64,000 nt of DNA from Desulfurivibrio sp. (GTDB lineage Bacteria; Desulfobacterota; Desulfobulbia; Desulfobulbales; SURF-16). A model generated the notes under the pieces. The model was given only the letters and a program-made list of their open reading frames with translations. It did no database searches and was not told the origin of the DNA. Every line of letters starts with the position of its first letter. Position 1 is the first letter of the stretch. The position numbers and the translations under genes are program-made. The DNA is taken from NCBI GenBank assembly GCA_003605035.1, contig QZKJ01000060.1, forward strand, positions 1-64,000, in the 5' to 3' direction. This document shows positions 44,653 to 52,557 of the stretch, piece by piece.

Positions 44653-45046
44653 TGGAATTTTCCTTCAGTGAATTTGAGTTGGTTTCTGAATGATCTGTTG
44701 CGGCCCAACGGCCTACCTGCTCAGGGCGCTGCCGCTTACCGTCTCCTCCCCTAATCACTCTGTACCATGCTACATTTTCCTCTTGAGGAATAATCTGTAT
44801 TTCCAAACCACCATCAAGGGCTCTCGTAAGCTTGACCATGGTTTCTATTGTAAAATTTGCATCTCCTCGCAAAACCTTGGTAATATAGGCTTGGCTTGTA
44901 CCAAGTTTGTCGGCAAATTGTTTTTTGGAAATATCTTTCTTTTTTAAAAGTCGATAAAGTTGATTAGTGAATTTGAGGATTGTTTCTTGGGTCCAGTAGG
45001 AATCAGTCTTTTGGGCCTCATTAAACAAATCGTCAAAAGTTTTCAT
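44630..45046 (-). CDS. HigA-type antitoxin with chaperone-addiction extension
   Basis: 138 residues. An XRE-type HTH (~35-92: LLKKKDISKKQFADKLGTSQ, ITKVLRGDANFTIETMVKLT) is followed by a ~45-residue C-terminal extension rich in Trp, Arg and Asn (VAWYRVIRGG; VGRWAATD), longer than stand-alone HigA. Such extensions are the chaperone-addiction region in TAC antitoxins. GGGAGG precedes the ATG. It lies 15 nt after the toxin gene and overlaps the SecB-like gene. Confidence 0.87.
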   Translation of the reverse strand: MKTFDDLFNEAQKTDSYWTQETILKFTNQLYRLLKKKDISKKQFADKLGTSQAYITKVLRGDANFTIETMVKLTRALDGGLEIQIIPQEENVAWYRVIRGGDGKRQRPEQVGRWAATDHSETNSNSLKENSNEYAIAS

Positions 45047-45061
45047 AGTGTCGCCTCCCGA

Positions 45062-45463
45062 TCAGTCTCCATATTCGATATCACCATTTTTTTTATCATG
45101 GAAATATTTTTTCCGTAGACTTATCGCCCTCTCCTTTTGGATTTTTGGTGTTGTATTGGTCTGTTTTAAAAAGACTCCGGTGCAAACAATTAGTTTTCCT
45201 TCATCATAAAACCATAACACTCTAAATCTTCCTGATCTGAACTCCCAAATCTCATTGTTTTTGTCGATCTGGTGAGAAATTCGGTCGTTAAATTGTTGAG
45301 GTCCTTCTTGGCTTGTCTGACAAAAGATAGCCAGTAGCCTATCTCTGTATTTAACCATATTGTGTTGCACATTTGACAGAAAATCAGATAGTTGACAGTT
45401 CCCGCTGTTATCACACACAGCATACACCCTCCACTTGTCATCTCGTATTTTCTTTAGGCGCAT
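45062..45463 (-). CDS. RelE/HigB (Gp49-like) toxin
   Basis: 133-134 residues of the RelE/HigB ribosome-dependent mRNA-interferase family. The core IWEFRSGRFRVLWFYDEGKL, VCTGVFLKQTNTTPKIQKER is the typical Gp49-like strand–strand–helix ending. First gene of the toxin-antitoxin-SecB operon (toxin first, as in HigBA). The ATG at 45463 is preferred; a GTG directly before it is possible. Confidence 0.87.
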   Translation of the reverse strand: MRLKKIRDDKWRVYAVCDNSGNCQLSDFLSNVQHNMVKYRDRLLAIFCQTSQEGPQQFNDRISHQIDKNNEIWEFRSGRFRVLWFYDEGKLIVCTGVFLKQTNTTPKIQKERAISLRKKYFHDKKNGDIEYGD

Positions 45464-45466
45464 CAC

Positions 45467-45482
45467 TTAACTTATAGGTTAA
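45467..45482. promoter_or_regulatory. Operator-like dyad at the TAC promoter
   Basis: TTAACTTATAGGTTAA, 14 of 16 positions dyad-symmetric, sits directly before the toxin start. TTGACA-type -35 elements lie just upstream on the minus strand. It is the natural candidate for autorepression by the antitoxin HTH. Confidence 0.5.
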
Positions 45483-45637
45483 TTGTTGTCAAGATGTTTG
45501 TCAAATATCTTTGCGAGATTTTTTAAAAATCAAATTTAAAAAGAATATCCCATCAACCGTATTTTTTTGTATTACTACCCCCAATACATTATTATGCAAG
45601 GATAAGTTTTGTGATAGGAAAAAATTTAGGCACAAAA

Positions 45638-45670
45638 AAAGCGGTACCCACTCCCAGGTGGATACCGCTT
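45638..45670 (-). terminator. Terminator of the small secreted-protein gene (copy 2 of a repeated hairpin)
   Basis: On the minus strand AAGCGGTATCCAC, loop CTGGGA, GTGGGTACCGCTT followed by a T-run: 13-position stem with one mismatch. Nearly the same as the hairpin at 43985-44013, although the genes they close are unrelated. The rest of 45483-45724 is AT-rich with no gene. Confidence 0.75.
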
Positions 45671-45724
45671 GGTCTACTCATAAAAAAATGCTTTAAAGTG
45701 ATCTGCTCATCCTGGCATTTGGTT

Positions 45725-46114
45725 TCAGCGCCGTACACACTTGAATGTGATATATTCAACATCCATTTCCTCATATTCACCATTTTCATTTTTGTGAAAA
45801 AATTCGGGCTGCGTGGCGGCATTTAGCGCCCATGAAAGGGCACCCCCGCCCTTTGATTTAGTGTTTACCCAGCACCGTCCTTTTCCTTCGTTGTACTCGC
45901 TAACTTCGCTGTAGCACTCCTTAACCGTATACAATTTCCCTTCATCGCCTTTTACAGCATCTACCGTGATAAATTTGCATGACTCGATAACAAAACCAGT
46001 ACAGACCTCTCCCTCTATTTTTCCAACAGCACAGTATTCGGCACGGATGGATATCGGCGCAAGAATAAAAAAAGTGACTAAGACAAGTATATAATTATTG
46101 TTCAGATTATTCAT
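45725..46114 (-). CDS. Small secreted protein, unknown function
   Basis: 129 residues with a Sec signal (~8-25; ILVLVTFFILAPISIRA) and a Cys-containing mature part (AEYCAVGKIEGEVCTGFVIE, CWVNTKSKGGGALSWALN, FKCVRR); four or five Cys could form disulfides. I do not recognise the family. AT-rich like the rest of the island. It follows the next small gene by 14 nt and ends at the repeated hairpin terminator. Confidence 0.7.
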   Translation of the reverse strand: MNNLNNNYILVLVTFFILAPISIRAEYCAVGKIEGEVCTGFVIESCKFITVDAVKGDEGKLYTVKECYSEVSEYNEGKGRCWVNTKSKGGGALSWALNAATQPEFFHKNENGEYEEMDVEYITFKCVRR

Positions 46115-46128
46115 CGCTTACTCCTTTA

Positions 46129-46380
46129 TTATCTTGGGTAAAGTCTATAGCACGCAACCTGAATATATTTCGCGCCCCAAGGGCTTGAAACATCCTTCCC
46201 ATATTTCAGTACGCATTCTCCGGCAGTTTTTATACCGATAACCGGTGTTTTCTTCTCTACTGCAGGATTACTCGGAAATTTTTTACGACACTTTCTCATC
46301 ACCTCAAAGGCAGCCGGGTCGTTTTTTACTCCTGGCATTTCGTCTAAAATGCATTCATAAAAATGTCTGAGGTGGCTCAT
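46129..46380 (-). CDS. Small Cys-containing protein, possibly 5'-truncated by the IS
   Basis: 83 residues from ATG 46380 (a TTG 18 nt earlier is the only other start). It has the paired-Cys pattern ECILDEMPGVKNDPAAFEVM, CRKKFP, GECVLKYGKDVSSP, ACYRLYP, which I associate with short secreted proteins that normally carry an N-terminal signal. None is present, and the left IS end lies about 20 nt upstream, so the signal-encoding part may have been cut off by the insertion. Could also be an intact cytosolic protein. Confidence 0.55.
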   Translation of the reverse strand: MSHLRHFYECILDEMPGVKNDPAAFEVMRKCRKKFPSNPAVEKKTPVIGIKTAGECVLKYGKDVSSPWGAKYIQVACYRLYPR

Positions 46381-46449
46381 TTTGTCTGGACAGATCAACG
46401 TCGTTTATAAGTGGATTGCCGCTCCGGTTCCTTGTGAACTCCCAAGCAA

Positions 46450-46521
46450 GCCATAACAAAAGCCTAATCGGAGAATGGGCCCTCCAGTTTGCTCGTCGGA
46501 GGGTCAGGGTATTGTTATGGC
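46450..46521. repeat. Long hairpin-forming element inside the IS left end
   Basis: GCCATAACAA (46450-46459) pairs exactly with TTGTTATGGC (46512-46521); pairing continues with two mismatches, and an inner stem CCCTCC/GGAGGG caps it. It resembles a folded attC-type site in outline, but the core sites do not fit the consensus. Its place between orfB and the IS end makes an IS-borne structure more likely. Confidence 0.6.
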
Positions 46522-46544
46522 GGGTTTCATGAGAGAAACCTTAC

Positions 46545-47372
46545 TCAGGCAGCCTCCTTATGTTCCAATGTGCTCCAGTAAACCTCATCTGGTGTTTTCC
46601 GCTCAAGATTCTGGTGCCAGCGCCGCTGATTGTAGAAGTCGAAGTACTCCTTGAGAGACTTCCTGGCTATGGAAATTGAATCGTAGGCTTTGAGATAGAC
46701 CTCCTCATATTTAACGCTTTTCCAAAGTCTTTCAATGAAAACATTGTCTACCCAGCGACCGCGGCCATCCATGCTGATGCGAATGTCATGCTCTTTTAGC
46801 ATTTTTGTAAAAGAATCGGAGGTAAACTGGCTGCCCTGGTCGGAATTGAAGATTTCAGGGGGGCCGTATTTGCTTATCGCCTCCTCCAACGCCTCGAGAC
46901 AAAATGACGTATCCAGGGTATTTGATAACCGCCAGGAAAGCACCTTGCGGCTGGCCCAGTCCATGATGGCAACCAGATAGACAAATCCCTGTGCCAGCGG
47001 AAGATAGGTTATGTCCGTTGCCCATACCTGGTTGGCCCTGTCTATTGTCTTGCCGCGCAGCAGGTAGGGATAGACCTTGTGCCCTGGGTGTGGCTTGGAA
47101 AGGCGAGGTTTTCGATATAAAGCCTCAATACCCATTTTCTTCATGAAGCGGCTCACCTGGTCTCGGCTGAGATAAAAGCCGTTATCTTCCAGTTCATCAC
47201 GAATCCGGCGGCTTCCATAGAATGGATAGCGAAGATGGATTTCGTCGATGAGGGACATGATATCCAGATCCTCTTTCCTGATCGGCACAGGCTGATAGTA
47301 GATGCTTGACCGCGACAGGTCGAGGATTTGGCATTGCCGGACTACCGGCACCTTATGGGTCTTGTTTATCAT
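46545..47372 (-). CDS. IS3-family transposase OrfB (integrase core)
   Basis: 275 residues: N-terminal HTH_21 region (LSRSSIYYQP, YGSRRIRDEL), then the rve/DDE catalytic core with Asp in VWATDITYLPL, Asp in FNSDQGSQFTSD and Glu in IERLWKSVKYEEV. All three catalytic residues are present and the ORF is intact. It starts with ATG overlapping the orfA stop (ATGA). With orfA broken, a full OrfAB transposase cannot be made from this copy. Confidence 0.93.
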   Translation of the reverse strand: MINKTHKVPVVRQCQILDLSRSSIYYQPVPIRKEDLDIMSLIDEIHLRYPFYGSRRIRDELEDNGFYLSRDQVSRFMKKMGIEALYRKPRLSKPHPGHKVYPYLLRGKTIDRANQVWATDITYLPLAQGFVYLVAIMDWASRKVLSWRLSNTLDTSFCLEALEEAISKYGPPEIFNSDQGSQFTSDSFTKMLKEHDIRISMDGRGRWVDNVFIERLWKSVKYEEVYLKAYDSISIARKSLKEYFDFYNQRRWHQNLERKTPDEVYWSTLEHKEAA

Positions 47373-47672
47373 CTTTTGGCGCTCGGATCGTTTATGCGCC
47401 CGAGCGCTTTGGATAAAAAATCGTTTTCCATGGTGAGCTGGCCTATCTTGGCATGTAATTGCTCATCGCTTGACCCTTGTTGGGCATTCTTGCCGTTGCT
47501 GAAGACATGGTCAGCGTTTTACAGGAGTTGTTTTTTCCAATCCGCTATCTGATTGGGGTGAACATCAAATCGTTGAGACAGTTCTGCCAGAGTCTGCTCA
47601 TTTTTTTATCGCTTCTATGTCCACCTTGGCCTTGAATGCTGGCGAGTGATTTCTGCGGGGTCGTTTTGCCAT
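47369..47672 (-). pseudogene. IS3-family orfA, frameshifted and with a nonsense codon
   Basis: Starts ATG 47672 behind AGGAG and encodes the HTH_8 protein N-terminus MAKRPRRNHSPAFKAKVDIE. A run of seven A's (one too many) shifts the frame after AIK; the +1 frame continues NEQTLAELSQRFDVHPNQIA up to a TAA, after which the same frame resumes through the leucine-zipper region (KIGQLTMENDFLSKALGRI) to TGA. Length 304 nt is one base off a multiple of three. The frameshift is early, unlike the late slippage that makes OrfAB. Confidence 0.85.
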
Positions 47673-48000
47673 GTTATGCTCCTTTCTGTTTCGAAAATGT
47701 TAACAGATTGGAGCGGCTTTTTCACTTATCTCCCTGTACAGTTTTTCCAGCCAGCTCTGTTTTGATTGCTCCCTGAGTCTGGAGAGGGGGAGCAGCCAGT
47801 TCCTTCAGACTTTCCTCGTCATACCGCCATTGATGTTGCAACCCGCGTCCGCCACATCCCTGCCTGCCCTGTTGAAAAAAAAATTGAAAAAAATCCGTGA
47901 AAAAAATCCCCGGTCACCCAATAATTGTATTATGTTCATATATAGTTATGTGTTGTGGTTGACATCTTATCATCATCAAAACTTGAAGGACTCGGAAGCC

Positions 48001-48120
48001 ATGAGCAAAGCACAGGACAGCAAAAAGGAAAGCAAAAAGAAACCGGCAAAAACCATAAAAGAGAAAAAAATGGCCAAAAAGGTCAAAAAAGAAGAGAAAA
48101 AAGGCATCGGCGGCTCGTGA
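48001..48120 (+). CDS. Possible small lysine-rich protein
   Basis: 39 residues (MSKAQDSKKESKKKPAKTIK, then more Lys and Glu) from an ATG at 48001 with GGAAG-like sequence upstream. The composition is that of a nucleic-acid-binding tail or a disordered peptide. A longer in-frame ORF extends upstream to 47830 but looks non-coding. Low certainty. Confidence 0.3.
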   Translation: MSKAQDSKKESKKKPAKTIKEKKMAKKVKKEEKKGIGGS

Positions 48121-48229
48121 AACCAGACACCTGGTGAGTTGCCACGGGAAGGCAGGCAACATGACGGCCCGGCGCAGCCGGGACTGATGGCGGTGATCGT
48201 GCCAATGGCCGGCAGGGGAAAGAAAATTC

Positions 48230-49144
48230 ATGAAAAAAATGGTAGCAAAAGAGGGAATGAGTCTTCTTTCGTTTTTGACCGAATGCGGGTATTCGAAAAA
48301 AAAGGTGAAACAGCTGGTCAAGCATCGGGCGGTCCTGGTCAGCTTCATGACGGCCAAACGGCATGATCACCCCCTGTTGCCGGGTGATGAGGTTATCGTT
48401 AAGACGGAAAAGGAGATGAGCCAGGAGGGCCACCAGTGTCCCGGTCTGGAGATTGTCTATGAGGATGAGGATGTTATTGTCATCAACAAACCGGCCGGGC
48501 TGTTGACCATTGCCACGGAAAAGGAAAAAATCAGAACCGCCTATTACAAACTCACCGCCTATCTCCGGGAACGGAGCGGCTCCCGGGAGCAACGGATCTT
48601 CATTGTCCACCGACTGGACCGCGACACCTCCGGCCTGCTGGTATTTGCCAAAAACGAAAGCGCCCAGCGGACGCTGCAGGATAACTGGCCGGCGGTTGAC
48701 AAAAAATATGCCGCCATTGTCGAGGGCGTCCCCAAAGAAAAGACAGGACAGGTGGCCAGCCACCTGCGTGAGGCAAAATCCTTGCGGGTCTATTCGGTCC
48801 GGGACAGCGATGAGGAGAGCAGATACTCGGTGACCAGCTATGAGGTGATGAAGGAGGGCAGCGACTGCGCCCTTCTCGACATCGCTCTGGAGACCGGCAG
48901 AAAAAACCAGATCCGGGTGCACATGGCAGACATCGGCCATCCGGTGGTGGGTGACAAGAAATACGGGGCCAAGACCGACCCCCTGGGACGTCTTGGCCTG
49001 CACGCCTATCACCTGGCTTTTGACCACCCGACCATGGGCAAACGTCTGGAGTTTCAGATCAAAATGCCCGGCAAATTCTCCATGCTCTTTCCGAAAAAAT
49101 CAGAAAGCAATGGTGATGCCCCCAAAAGCCCTGCAGCAATTTAA
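48230..49144 (+). CDS. RluA-family pseudouridine synthase
   Basis: 304 residues with an S4-like N-terminal domain (~8-60; SLLSFLTECGYSKKKVKQLV) and the RluA catalytic domain (~75-285), including the signature HRLDRDTSGLLVFAKN with catalytic Asp, INKPAGLLTIA and TGRKNQIRVHMADIGHP. It modifies rRNA or tRNA; the exact uridine cannot be assigned. Located between the IS-bearing island and the initiator tRNA. Confidence 0.9.
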   Translation: MKKMVAKEGMSLLSFLTECGYSKKKVKQLVKHRAVLVSFMTAKRHDHPLLPGDEVIVKTEKEMSQEGHQCPGLEIVYEDEDVIVINKPAGLLTIATEKEKIRTAYYKLTAYLRERSGSREQRIFIVHRLDRDTSGLLVFAKNESAQRTLQDNWPAVDKKYAAIVEGVPKEKTGQVASHLREAKSLRVYSVRDSDEESRYSVTSYEVMKEGSDCALLDIALETGRKNQIRVHMADIGHPVVGDKKYGAKTDPLGRLGLHAYHLAFDHPTMGKRLEFQIKMPGKFSMLFPKKSESNGDAPKSPAAI

Positions 49145-49147
49145 CGC

Positions 49148-49175
49148 TTGACTTTAAAAAAAAATGTAGTAATAT
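49148..49175 (+). promoter_or_regulatory. Promoter of the initiator tRNA gene
   Basis: TTGACT (49148-49153), 16-nt spacer, TAATAT (49170-49175), 13 nt before the tRNA 5' end. Confidence 0.6.
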
Positions 49176-49188
49176 AGTTCGGATAAGC

Positions 49189-49265
<77 letters not shown>

Positions 49266-49273
49266 GAAAATTC

Positions 49274-49311
49274 AAAGGATTACAGGCAATCTGCCTGTAA
49301 TCCTTTTTTTT
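49274..49311 (+). terminator. Intrinsic terminator after tRNA-fMet
   Basis: AAAGGATTACAGGC, loop AATCT, GCCTGTAATCCTTTTTTTT: perfect 14-bp stem followed by a T-run. Confidence 0.92.
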
Positions 49312-49494
49312 GTTTGCCGCCCTGCTCCTGATTTCTGCAGTCAACCGCACAATTTCCCCCCTTCCTGATATCCATCAGTTTTTCCGCCACCCTGACATTT
49401 GCGTTTGATAACTGCTCCTTGCCTGTGATAAGTTAAAATTAAAACAGATAATTATTTTCATTGCGGCTATACCTGCTGGAGGATGTTGGCACGG

Positions 49495-51576
49495 ATGAAT
49501 ACCATCGGAGTTCAGCGTCTACTCTCCACTCTTGCACTCACCATCATGGCCCCTTCCGTTCTTTATGCCCAGCATGAAGATGTTGCCGGCCTTGCCCGCC
49601 AGGAAAAGGAGATGCTTGACCTCTTCTACGAGACAAGCAGTCTGGCGACCAGAACACCCCAGCCCGTCAGCGAGACCCCGGCGCTGGTCCACGTCATTAC
49701 CGCCGAGCAAATCCGCAATATGGGCGCACGCGATGTGCGGGACGTGCTGGCCCATACCCCCAATGTGCAGATCGGCATGGTCGCGGTAGGCACCCCGCAG
49801 ATCACCATGCGCGGCATGCAGTCGAGCGGCGCGGAAAAGGTCAAGATCCTGGTGGACGGCCATGATGTCGCCAGCCCTCTCACCGGCGGCGGCGCCTCAT
49901 TTTTCCTCGATATGCCGGTGGATTATATCCAGAAAATCGAGGTGCTGCGGGAGCCCGGCTCAACGCTTTACGGCAGCGACGCCCTTATCGGGGTCATCAA
50001 CATCGTCACCACCCGCTCCCTGCAGTTTGACAGAACCATCGCCTCCTCCAGGTTTGATACCTTTGACAGCCAGCGCCTCAATGTCGAGCACAGCAGATCC
50101 GCGGGCAATCTGCACCTGTGGGGCAATGTCAACTACTTCAACACCAACGGCCCCGACGTGGATATTGCCGCGGATGCCCTGTCGGCAACCCCGAATGCCG
50201 CCATCAGCAACGCCCCCTCATCCACCAGCGAATGGCAGGAAAGGTCCGATTTCTCCCTGGCCGCCAACACCGATGCCGTTCGCTTTCAATGCCAGTACAT
50301 CAGCCAGCGGGATGGCGGGTATTTCAATCCCGGCATGTCCCTGTCCGACAACACCAACATCGCCATGGATTATTTCTGGAGCGACCTGGCCTACGAAACC
50401 TCATTCTGGCAGGACATGCTCTCCCTGCAGACCAAGCTGATCTACAATCATTACGATCACGATTACCGGATCAATCTGCAGCCGACCGGCTTCAGAAATG
50501 AGAACGGCATCTATGCTGACGGCATCTATTCCTTCCAGCAGGCAATCATTGACGAATATGGCGCCGAACTCCAGCTTGACAGCAGTTTCTTTACCGATCA
50601 CCTGCTGACCTTCGGCAGTGAGATCAAAAAAAGCAGGCTGCACGACGTCGACCATCTGGCCAATTACAACCCCGCGCCGCTGCCCGCCGTCATTGACGTA
50701 TCCGACGCCTTCAACTGGATGGAAAGCGCCGACCGTTTCTTTTACAGCTTTTTTCTGCAGGACCAGTGGCAGATGGCAGAGAATATCCTGCTGGTCCTTG
50801 GCAGCCGTTTTGACGACTACAACGACGTGGGCAATGCCCTGAGTTCCAGCCTTGGCATATCCTATCGTTTCCATCCCCAGTACCGGCTGAAGCTGCAATA
50901 CGGCGAGGGCTTCCGCGCCCCGAGCTTTCGCGAACTCTACAAGCTGCCGGCCGGCTCCCCCCTGCGCGGCGACACGAACCTTGAGCCCGAGTCCAACCGC
51001 ACCTGCCAGGCAAGCATCGAATGGCGGAAGAATGACAGCCTCAAGGTCGAGCTTGCCGGCTTTGTCAGCAAGGCTGATGATGTGATCAGCAAGGAATATG
51101 AAGTTTCCCAGTCAACCGCAAATTCCTTCACCAACGGCGGCACCTATGACAGCAAAGGGGTGGAACTCAGTTTCAGCGGCAGAATCAGCCCGCTTGAACT
51201 GTCCGCGAGCATTTCCTACACGGACAGCGTCAATGACAGCGGAGACGATGTCCCCGGGGTCGCTCCCTGGCTCGCTTCGGCTGTCATCAACTACCCCTTT
51301 GCCGGCTACTGTAATCTCAATGCAAGTTTTTCGTACACGGGTGAAACAACAGCCGCGGCCGATGATGCCCGCGGGGAGGTTGACGATTACCTGCTCACCG
51401 ACATGGCCTTCACCATCAGGGACGCTGCGGGTCATTTCCCGGGTCTTGAAATTATTGCCTCTGTCCACAATCTCTTTGATGTGGACTACGCATATCCGGA
51501 ATATTCCGGCAAACTCGTCAATCACTATCAGAGACCGGGCATCAGCGCAGACCTCTGGCTGCGTTATCGCTTCTAG
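49495..51576 (+). CDS. TonB-dependent outer-membrane receptor
   Basis: 693 residues: signal peptide (~8-25), plug domain (~60-170; VHVITAEQIRNMGARDVRDV, ITMRGMQSSGAEKVKILVDG, VEVLREPGSTLYGSDALIGV) and a 22-strand barrel ending in the C-terminal aromatic LWLRYRF. Ligand unknown; plug and length are like siderophore, cobalamin or small-organic receptors. ATG 49495 is preferred, since GGAGG directly abuts the ATG at 49483. It heads a run with a substrate-binding protein and a hybrid kinase. Confidence 0.92.
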   Translation: MNTIGVQRLLSTLALTIMAPSVLYAQHEDVAGLARQEKEMLDLFYETSSLATRTPQPVSETPALVHVITAEQIRNMGARDVRDVLAHTPNVQIGMVAVGTPQITMRGMQSSGAEKVKILVDGHDVASPLTGGGASFFLDMPVDYIQKIEVLREPGSTLYGSDALIGVINIVTTRSLQFDRTIASSRFDTFDSQRLNVEHSRSAGNLHLWGNVNYFNTNGPDVDIAADALSATPNAAISNAPSSTSEWQERSDFSLAANTDAVRFQCQYISQRDGGYFNPGMSLSDNTNIAMDYFWSDLAYETSFWQDMLSLQTKLIYNHYDHDYRINLQPTGFRNENGIYADGIYSFQQAIIDEYGAELQLDSSFFTDHLLTFGSEIKKSRLHDVDHLANYNPAPLPAVIDVSDAFNWMESADRFFYSFFLQDQWQMAENILLVLGSRFDDYNDVGNALSSSLGISYRFHPQYRLKLQYGEGFRAPSFRELYKLPAGSPLRGDTNLEPESNRTCQASIEWRKNDSLKVELAGFVSKADDVISKEYEVSQSTANSFTNGGTYDSKGVELSFSGRISPLELSASISYTDSVNDSGDDVPGVAPWLASAVINYPFAGYCNLNASFSYTGETTAAADDARGEVDDYLLTDMAFTIRDAAGHFPGLEIIASVHNLFDVDYAYPEYSGKLVNHYQRPGISADLWLRYRF

Positions 51577-51591
51577 GAGCAGAGAGACAGT

Positions 51592-52557
51592 GTGAGAATC
51601 AACCTTGCAATTTACACGATTTCACTCCTGTTTTTTCTCCTGTTCCCATCTCAGCAGTCAGCGGGAGCGGAGGCGAGCCCCGTTGCCCTCGTCTATCGGC
51701 AGGATCTGCCCCTGCACCGGCAGCTTGCCGGGCAGATAAACCGCGCCCTTGCCGAAGAGGACCCGCCCATCCCCACCGTCGACCTGCCGCTCTCCTCGGC
51801 CTGGTCCCCGGAAAACGAAAAGGACTTTGCGGACAAAAAACCATTCTTTGCCATTGCCTTCGGCGATGTTGCCCTGACCTTCTGCCGCAAGGCCCTGCCG
51901 GATCTCAACGGTTTTTTTCTGCTGGTCAGCAGCCAGGAACAGGTGGCTGAGGCGGAAAGCTCCGGCCGCTGGACAGGGGCCGGGCTCTGGGTCAAACCGG
52001 AAAAGCAGCTGGAGAAATTCCGTGAACTTTTCCCCGGCGCCCAAACCATCGGCAGCGTGGTTTCGGCAGGTTTTTTCAGCCGTGAACAGCTCGTCGCCCT
52101 GCGGCAGACAGGGGAACGGTTCGGCTTTGCCCTTGATATTGTTGAAGTGGGGCAGCGCCGCGACATCCTTGGGGCAATTGCCCAGGTCTACAAGAGAAGC
52201 GATGCCTTCTGGATGATGCCCGACCCGCAGCTGCTCAATGAAATCACCCTGGCAGAGATGCTGCGGCTGCAGACCGCCCATGCGCGCCCCCTGCTTGGTC
52301 TTTCTCCCCGCTTTGTCCAGCTGGGCGCCCTGCTGTCGGTCAATACCTCCCTGGGCGAATTGGCCAAGCAGGCTGTCGTCATGTCACGAAAATTTGCCGG
52401 GTCCCGGCACCAGGGCCACCAGGGGCCCTTGCCGGACAGCTGCTATATCGTTCATGTCAATGCCGATGTTGCCGCAAAACTGCACTTCAAGACGCCTGCG
52501 GCCATATCGGCATCCTATGATTTTATTTCGCCGGCCGGCGAGGAGGGCAGACCATGA
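51592..52557 (+). CDS. ABC-type substrate-binding protein, orphan
   Basis: 321 residues from a GTG start: Sec signal (~1-24; LLFFLLFPSQQSAGA), then a periplasmic-binding-protein fold of the ABC_sub_bind (TrpX/YncJ-like) group (VALVYRQDLPLHRQLAGQIN; GSVVSAGFFSREQLVALRQT; FWMMPDPQLLN; LGALLSVNTSLGELAKQAV). No permease or ATPase gene accompanies it. It lies 15 nt after the TonB receptor and overlaps the kinase start by 4 nt (ATGA), suggesting a periplasmic sensor subunit for that kinase. Confidence 0.82.
   Translation: MRINLAIYTISLLFFLLFPSQQSAGAEASPVALVYRQDLPLHRQLAGQINRALAEEDPPIPTVDLPLSSAWSPENEKDFADKKPFFAIAFGDVALTFCRKALPDLNGFFLLVSSQEQVAEAESSGRWTGAGLWVKPEKQLEKFRELFPGAQTIGSVVSAGFFSREQLVALRQTGERFGFALDIVEVGQRRDILGAIAQVYKRSDAFWMMPDPQLLNEITLAEMLRLQTAHARPLLGLSPRFVQLGALLSVNTSLGELAKQAVVMSRKFAGSRHQGHQGPLPDSCYIVHVNADVAAKLHFKTPAAISASYDFISPAGEEGRP

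Larger units (their letters stand above)
46402..47740 (-). mobile_element. IS3-family insertion sequence (inactivated orfA)
   Basis: About 1.34 kb. Imperfect terminal inverted repeats: left TTATAAGTGGATTGCCGCTC (from ~46405) and right, read inward on the minus strand, GAGATAAGTG with GCCGCTCC (47706-47740). It contains orfB (46545-47372), a damaged orfA (47369-47672) and a 72-nt hairpin between the left end and orfB. Exact termini and target duplication are not certain by eye. Confidence 0.72.

Noticed and set aside
47369-47672. Programmed frameshift in IS orfA
   Set aside because: IS3 slippage normally occurs near the end of orfA; here the slip is near codon 24 and a further in-frame TAA follows.
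47741-47860. Coding-like minus-strand stretch next to the IS right end
   Set aside because: A short open frame (EESLKELAAPPLQTQGAIK) might be the tail of a disrupted gene, but it is too short and has no recognisable homology to call.
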